This document shows, piece after piece, positions 15,680 through 20,125 of a stretch of 20,125 nucleotides of DNA; position 1 is the stretch's first letter, and each line of letters starts with the position of its first letter. The notes under the pieces are model-generated. The model had not been told where the DNA came from, did no database searches, and saw nothing but the letters and a program-made list of their open reading frames with translations. The translations under genes were made by a program, and so were the position numbers. This stretch comes from Ignavibacteriales bacterium (GTDB lineage: Bacteria; Bacteroidota; Ignavibacteria; Ignavibacteriales; Ignavibacteriaceae). The stretch is from NCBI GenBank assembly GCA_020061995.1, contig JAGUXE010000361.1, positions 1-20,125 on the forward strand, read 5' to 3'.

Positions 15680-16849
15680 ATGAATAAATTTTCCGGTGTT
15701 GATTATTTTAATTTAGATACTCTTCTTGCAGAAGATGAAATAATGGTTCGTGATACGGTAAGAGATTTCGTTAGCGATGAAATAATTCCCGTAATTGAAG
15801 AATATAACCGCGAAGGTAAATTCCCTCAGTTCATAATTCCTAAAATGGCAGAACTTGGATTATTTGGTCCGACATTACCGTCAAAATATGGTTGTGCTGA
15901 GATGAATAATGTTGCGTATGGTTTGATTATGCAAGAGCTCGAACGCGGTGATAGCGGTGTTCGATCATTTGCATCTGTACAGAGTGCACTTGTTATGTAT
16001 CCCATTTACACTTTTGGAAGTGAAGAACAAAAAGATTATTGGTTGCCTTTGCTTGCTAAAGGAGAAAAAATCGGGTGCTTCGGACTTACTGAACCTGATT
16101 ATGGTTCTAACCCGGGAGGTATGGTGACAAAGGCTGAAAAAGTCGAAGGTGGTTACTTAATCAATGGTGCAAAAATGTGGATTACAAACGGAACTATTGC
16201 AGATGTTGCAGTCGTCTGGGCAAAAATGGATGGTGTAGTTCACGGATTTTTAGTGGAAAAAGGAACTAAAGGATATTCTGCTCCTGAAATGAAAGGGAAG
16301 CACTCTTTGAGGGCATCTGTAACATCAGAATTAATTTTTGAAGATGTATTTATTCCTGAGAACAATAAATTCCCTAATACATCAGGACTTAGAAGCCCGT
16401 TGATGTGTTTAAATCAAGCTCGATACGGAATTGCTTGGGGAGTTGTTGGTTCGATGATGGCTTGTTATGATTCTGCATTGAATTATGCTAAATCACGTAA
16501 ACAGTTTAGCAGACCGATTGCCGGATATCAGTTAACCCAAGAAAAATTAGTTTTTTTTCTAACTGAAATAACAAAAGCACAACTATTAAATCTGCAATTA
16601 GGTCGCTTAAAAGATTCAGGTAAATTGAGATTTCAACAAGTATCGATGGCAAAAAGAAATAATTGTGAATTAGCTCTAGATATTGCAAGACAGTCACGTG
16701 AAATTTTGGGTGCTAACGGAATATTGGATGAATATCCGGTTATGCGACACGCAGCAAATCTTGAATCTGTAAAAACTTATGAAGGTACTCACGAAATGCA
16801 CACCTTAATCATAGGTGAAGATATTACCGGAATAGCTGCTTTCGATTAA
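15680..16849 (+). CDS. Acyl-CoA dehydrogenase, glutaryl-CoA dehydrogenase type
   Basis: From ATG at 15680 the protein has 389 residues, the normal length (TTG at 15668 is less likely). Acyl-CoA dehydrogenase domains appear in order: helical N-domain; beta-domain with GCFGLTEPDYGSNPGGMVT and WITNG for FAD contacts; C-terminal helical domain with SRKQFSRPIAGYQLTQEKL. Catalytic Glu368 lies in KTYEGTHEMH. RSFASVQSALVMYPI and ILGANGILDEYPVMRHAANL match glutaryl-CoA dehydrogenases closely, more than the short- or medium-chain enzymes. The reaction would be oxidative decarboxylation of glutaryl-CoA to crotonyl-CoA with FAD and ETF; a non-decarboxylating variant cannot be excluded. It is monocistronic by its own promoter and terminator. 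Confidence 0.9.
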   Translation: MNKFSGVDYFNLDTLLAEDEIMVRDTVRDFVSDEIIPVIEEYNREGKFPQFIIPKMAELGLFGPTLPSKYGCAEMNNVAYGLIMQELERGDSGVRSFASVQSALVMYPIYTFGSEEQKDYWLPLLAKGEKIGCFGLTEPDYGSNPGGMVTKAEKVEGGYLINGAKMWITNGTIADVAVVWAKMDGVVHGFLVEKGTKGYSAPEMKGKHSLRASVTSELIFEDVFIPENNKFPNTSGLRSPLMCLNQARYGIAWGVVGSMMACYDSALNYAKSRKQFSRPIAGYQLTQEKLVFFLTEITKAQLLNLQLGRLKDSGKLRFQQVSMAKRNNCELALDIARQSREILGANGILDEYPVMRHAANLESVKTYEGTHEMHTLIIGEDITGIAAFD

Positions 16850-16855
16850 AAAATT

Positions 16856-16882
16856 AAAGACCACTTTATGTGGTCTTTTTTG
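16856..16882 (+). terminator. Intrinsic terminator after the acyl-CoA dehydrogenase gene
   Basis: AAAGACCAC (16856-16864) and GTGGTCTTT (16870-16878) form a perfect 9-bp stem with a 5-nt loop TTTAT, followed by a T run to 16881. It begins 6 nt after the stop codon. The minus strand also ends in T-rich sequence, but no minus-strand gene is nearby. Confidence 0.88.
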
Positions 16883-16912
16883 TATATGTATTTTAATATT
16901 AAGTAAGGATTT

Positions 16913-18379
16913 ATGAAAAACTCAAAAGTTATTTTTGAAGGACTTACATTTGACGATGTTTTGCTACTGCCTAGGAAATCTGAATACCTTCCACGCGAAG
17001 TAGATATCTCCACATATCTAACACCGCAAATCAAATTGAATATCCCATTTATCACGGCAGCAATGGATACAGTTACTGAAGCTGAAATGGCTATTGCAAT
17101 TGCTCGTGAAGGGGGAATTGGAATTCTTCATAAAAATATGTCAATAGAAAGACAGTGTGAAGAGGTTGATAAAGTAAAACGTTCTGAAAGCGGGATGATT
17201 AGAAATCCGGTGACTTTAACTCCGGAGCATAGAGTTGCTGATGCAATGGCGTTAATGAAAAAATTCAGTATCTCTGGAATTCCCATTGTTGATGTGGCAG
17301 GTAAATTAGTCGGTATTTTAACAAACAGAGATTTGCGATTCCAACCTAATCAAAAACTAAAAATAAAAGACTTAATGACATCTGAAAATCTTATAACGGC
17401 TTCATTGGGGACAGATTTTACAAAAGCTGAAAAGATTTTACAACAATTCAAGATTGAAAAATTACCAGTGGTTGATAAAAATGGGTTTCTTAAAGGCTTG
17501 ATAACTTTCAAAGATATTCAAAAGAAAAAGAAACATCCAAATGCCTCCAAGGATGAACATGGTAGATTAAGGGCGGGAGCAGGTGTTGGCATAACAACAG
17601 ATACAATGGATAGGATTTCCGGATTAGTTAACAGTGGTGTCGATGTTATAGTTATTGATACTGCACATGGACATTCTATGGGTGTAATTAGAACTATAAA
17701 AGAAATTAGAAAAAAGTTTAAAGATATTCAGCTAATTGCTGGAAATATAGGCACTTATGAAGCGGCACTTGAACTTAGTTTATGTAAAGTTGATGCCGTC
17801 AAAGTTGGAATTGGTCCTGGTTCAATATGCACGACAAGGATTGTGACCGGTATTGGAATTCCTCAAATAACAGCGGTTTCAGAGGTTTATCGTGCTTTAA
17901 AAGGAAAGAATATTACAATTATTGCTGATGGTGGTATAAAACATACAGGGGATGTTCCAAAAGCAATTGCGGCGGGAGCAGATTCTGTTATGATTGGAGG
18001 ACTTTTTGCCGGTGTAGATGAGTCACCCGGAGAAAAAGTTCTTTATGAAGGACGCAGTTTCAAAGTTTATCGAGGTATGGGTTCTATTGAAGCAATGAAA
18101 CTTGGGAGTAAGGATAGGTATTTTCAGGATGTTGAAGAAGATATCAACAAACTTGTTCCTGAAGGAGTTGAAGGAAGAGTTCCTTATAAGGGACCTTTAT
18201 CGGATACAGTTTATCAACTTATAGGAGGGCTAAGAGCATCTATGGGTTATTGCGGAGTAAAGAATATCAAAGAGTTAAAAGAAAAAACTAAATTTATTAA
18301 AATTACTTTGGCTGGTCAGCGCGAGAGTCATCCACATGATGTTACGATTACTAAAGAAGCTCCAAATTACCACAAATGA
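16913..18379 (+). CDS. guaB: Inosine-5'-monophosphate dehydrogenase
   Basis: The 488-residue protein has the standard length and order. The N-terminal TIM-barrel part [20 protein letters not shown] and [20 protein letters not shown] is followed by two CBS domains (about 95-205). The active-site loop is [20 protein letters not shown] with catalytic Cys306, then [30 protein letters not shown], and the flap [10 protein letters not shown]. It oxidises IMP to XMP with NAD, the first step of GMP synthesis; the CBS pair usually binds adenine or guanine nucleotides. AAGGA lies just before ATG. Its stop overlaps the next start (ATGA). Confidence 0.97.
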   Translation: MKNSKVIFEGLTFDDVLLLPRKSEYLPREVDISTYLTPQIKLNIPFITAAMDTVTEAEMAIAIAREGGIGILHKNMSIERQCEEVDKVKRSESGMIRNPVTLTPEHRVADAMALMKKFSISGIPIVDVAGKLVGILTNRDLRFQPNQKLKIKDLMTSENLITASLGTDFTKAEKILQQFKIEKLPVVDKNGFLKGLITFKDIQKKKKHPNASKDEHGRLRAGAGVGITTDTMDRISGLVNSGVDVIVIDTAHGHSMGVIRTIKEIRKKFKDIQLIAGNIGTYEAALELSLCKVDAVKVGIGPGSICTTRIVTGIGIPQITAVSEVYRALKGKNITIIADGGIKHTGDVPKAIAAGADSVMIGGLFAGVDESPGEKVLYEGRSFKVYRGMGSIEAMKLGSKDRYFQDVEEDINKLVPEGVEGRVPYKGPLSDTVYQLIGGLRASMGYCGVKNIKELKEKTKFIKITLAGQRESHPHDVTITKEAPNYHK

Positions 18380-19431
18380 TAAAAAATGATTTTTTAAATA
18401 TTCGTCAAAATAAACTGAAGAGATTAAAAGATGAATTTGAATTAAATTCAATACTACTTTCATCACCTTCTGCTAAAAAATATTTGATAGATATCGAAGT
18501 TGAAAATTCTCTTTTTATTTATGGTAATGTAAAATTACTTCTAATCTATCATAAAATGTTTCAAGAAACTGTTTTTGATGACTCATGTGATTTTGATAGG
18601 ATTGTAATTTCGCAGCCATTGTTATCATTTCTAAAGGGAAAAAGTATTCTAAGCGGTCGAGTTGGGATTGAGGAAGATCACTTGACAGTTTCATTTGTAA
18701 AGTCATTAAAAAGAATATTTCCAAAAATTAAGTTCGTAGATATTAGTGAAAGAATTTCTCATCTAATAGGTATTCATGATGAGGAATCGATAAGTAGATT
18801 CAAGAAAGCCTCATCAATAAGTCAAAAGGTTTATCATACAATTCTGAGTGAGATTGCCCCCAATGTTACTGAGTTTGATATTGCTCAGGAGATCGTTTAT
18901 CTTATTAAAAAATATGGTGGGGAAAGTGAATCGTTTTCACCGATAGTTGCATTTGGAAAATCTTCATCACAACCTCATTATGTACCACAGCTGAAAAAGA
19001 TGGGGAAGAATAAACTAGTTCTTATAGATTTTGGAGTTATGTACAAAGGAATTTGTAGTGATATTTCACGAACAATTTTACTATCGGAAAATAAAGAAAT
19101 ATTTAAATCTTATTTAATTGTAAAAGAAGCTTTAACTGAAGTCGAAAAATTAATCAAATCGGGTCTACACGTTGCTGATTTGGATAACTCTGTTCGAAAA
19201 ATTTTTAAAGAATACAATTTGGAAGAAAATTTCATTCACTCTCTTGGTCACGGTATTGGCTATAATGTTCACCAGAATCCACGAATATCATACCAGTCAA
19301 ATGAGGTATTGGAGGAAAACCAGATTATCGCCATCGAACCGGCTTTATATTTTTCCGGCAAATTCGGAATAAGAATTGAAAATAATTACTTAGTTACAAA
19401 AAATGGATCACTCAATCTCACAAACTATTAG
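18376..19431 (+). CDS. M24-family metallopeptidase, Xaa-Pro aminopeptidase-like
   Basis: The 351-residue protein has a creatinase-type N-terminal domain (about 1-130) and a pita-bread peptidase domain. All five metal ligands are visible: Asp218 and Asp229 in [18 protein letters not shown], His292 in LGHGIG, Glu321 in AIEPALYF, and Glu335 in [10 protein letters not shown]. It should bind two divalent metals and remove N-terminal residues ahead of proline in the cytoplasm. The usual VHE after GHGIG is VHQ here (Gln300); this position is not a metal ligand. It overlaps guaB by 4 nt (ATGA), which suggests cotranscription without an obvious functional link. Confidence 0.92.
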   Translation: MIKNDFLNIRQNKLKRLKDEFELNSILLSSPSAKKYLIDIEVENSLFIYGNVKLLLIYHKMFQETVFDDSCDFDRIVISQPLLSFLKGKSILSGRVGIEEDHLTVSFVKSLKRIFPKIKFVDISERISHLIGIHDEESISRFKKASSISQKVYHTILSEIAPNVTEFDIAQEIVYLIKKYGGESESFSPIVAFGKSSSQPHYVPQLKKMGKNKLVLIDFGVMYKGICSDISRTILLSENKEIFKSYLIVKEALTEVEKLIKSGLHVADLDNSVRKIFKEYNLEENFIHSLGHGIGYNVHQNPRISYQSNEVLEENQIIAIEPALYFSGKFGIRIENNYLVTKNGSLNLTNY

Positions 19432-19437
19432 AGAATA

Positions 19438-20125
19438 ATGTTCAAAGTTTTAGTTATTGCATACTATTTTCCGCCGAGCGGTTTAAGCGGAGTCCAGCGT
19501 ACACTTAAGTTTGTTAAATATATGCCTCAGTATAACTGGGAGCCTACAGTTTTAACTACTGAATTAACAGGTTATTATGCTCATGATCATTCGTTGCTAA
19601 ATGATATTAAAGATAAGCCGGTTAAAGTTGTACGTGTTAAGGGAAGAGAGGTTAACTCACTTCTCGCCAAAAAAGGGACAATTAAAATGCCCGCTGAATT
19701 TGTCAGAAAATTTCTTAGCAGATTAAGCAGTATTTTTTTTATTCCAGATAATAAAAAATGGTGGTGTAAAGCGGCTTACCTAAAAGCAAAAGAATTAATC
19801 GAAGAAGAAAAATTTGATCTTATTTTTGTAAGTGGTCCGCCATTTTCAACATTTAATCTAGGAGTTCAATTAAAAAAAGAATTTAGCATTCCTTTGGCAA
19901 TTGATTACCGTGATTTATGGTTTGGTTATCATTTTGCATTTTATGCCTCTCCCTTTCACAAAATTGCAATTAAACGTATGGAATATGCTGCATTAAAAGC
20001 AGCAGATTTTATAACAGTCACGAATAGACGAATAAAAGAAAAATTGATGGAGTACTATAAGTTTATCACTTTTAATGATATAATGATTCTTCCTCATGGT
20101 TATGATCCGGAAGATTTTACTAATG
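19438..20125 (+). CDS. Glycosyltransferase, GT4-like (partial, runs off the right edge)
   Basis: An open frame of 229 codons starts at ATG 19438, 6 nt after the peptidase stop, and has no stop before the window ends. It begins VLVIAYYFPPSGLSGVQRTL, the Gly-rich loop typical of the N-terminal Rossmann domain of GT-B, family-4-like enzymes. Further landmarks are FDLIFVSGPPFSTFNLGVQL, PLAIDYRDLWFGY (the SGPP..S and D.RD.W pattern), and AADFITVTNRRIKEKL, then ILPHGYDPEDF. The catalytic E-x7-E and the donor-binding C-terminal half lie outside. The likely role is transfer of a sugar in surface-polysaccharide synthesis; the donor and acceptor are unknown. Confidence 0.85.
   Translation, partial: MFKVLVIAYYFPPSGLSGVQRTLKFVKYMPQYNWEPTVLTTELTGYYAHDHSLLNDIKDKPVKVVRVKGREVNSLLAKKGTIKMPAEFVRKFLSRLSSIFFIPDNKKWWCKAAYLKAKELIEEEKFDLIFVSGPPFSTFNLGVQLKKEFSIPLAIDYRDLWFGYHFAFYASPFHKIAIKRMEYAALKAADFITVTNRRIKEKLMEYYKFITFNDIMILPHGYDPEDFTN

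Overview
The window is AT-rich DNA from a Gram-negative bacterium. It most resembles the Bacteroidota/Ignavibacteriota/Chlorobiota side of the tree. The reasons are two TonB-dependent outer-membrane receptors with N-terminal carboxypeptidase-regulatory-like domains, a lipoprotein MltD-type transglycosylase with many LysM repeats, and upstream sequences of the form TTG-N20-TAnnTTTG, which is the promoter type known from Bacteroidota. The assignment is an inference; no marker gene in the window fixes the genus.

Left edge (1-790): a decayed mobile-DNA scar. The end of an IS3-family element and the last third of its transposase gene (minus strand) abut the C-terminal catalytic part of a tyrosine recombinase (plus strand). 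This lies next to the 3' end of a tRNA-Ser(GCU) gene, the usual place for an integrative element. Neither recombination gene can be intact.

922-4498 (minus strand): a probable metal-uptake cluster. In transcription order it encodes a small membrane-anchored His-containing protein ending in RAPP, a two-repeat lipoprotein rich in His motifs, and a ZnuD-like TonB-dependent receptor. A set of overlapping GAAATT/AATTTC palindromes lies in front of the lipoprotein gene.

4680-8256 (plus strand): a CoA-binding-domain protein, an ABC permease and ATPase pair with no substrate-binding protein, and a propionyl-CoA-carboxylase-type carboxyltransferase subunit. The ATPase keeps Walker A Lys and Walker B Asp-Glu but has lost the Q-loop Gln, most of the signature motif and the H-loop His. 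This is the most unusual protein in the window.

8380-10983: a large lytic transglycosylase lipoprotein with six LysM repeats, preceded by a good TAnnTTTG promoter.

11019-15590: a thiamin salvage operon. A TPP riboswitch followed by an intrinsic terminator controls a TonB-dependent receptor, thiamin pyrophosphokinase and a sodium:solute symporter. All three coding regions overlap, so the set gives a complete inferred route: outer-membrane import, inner-membrane import, and trapping as TPP. The symporter occupies the place where PnuT-type transporters are found in many Bacteroidota.

15680-20125: glutaryl-CoA-dehydrogenase-like acyl-CoA dehydrogenase with its own promoter and terminator; then guaB (IMP dehydrogenase), an M24 Xaa-Pro peptidase overlapping it by 4 nt, and a family-4-like glycosyltransferase that runs off the right edge.

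Most of the window is housekeeping and nutrient-uptake DNA. I did not find a clear defence system, CRISPR array or phage. The best leads for something undescribed are the degenerate ABC pair, the duplicated His-rich lipoprotein with its cluster and operator-like palindromes, and the TPP-controlled symporter operon.
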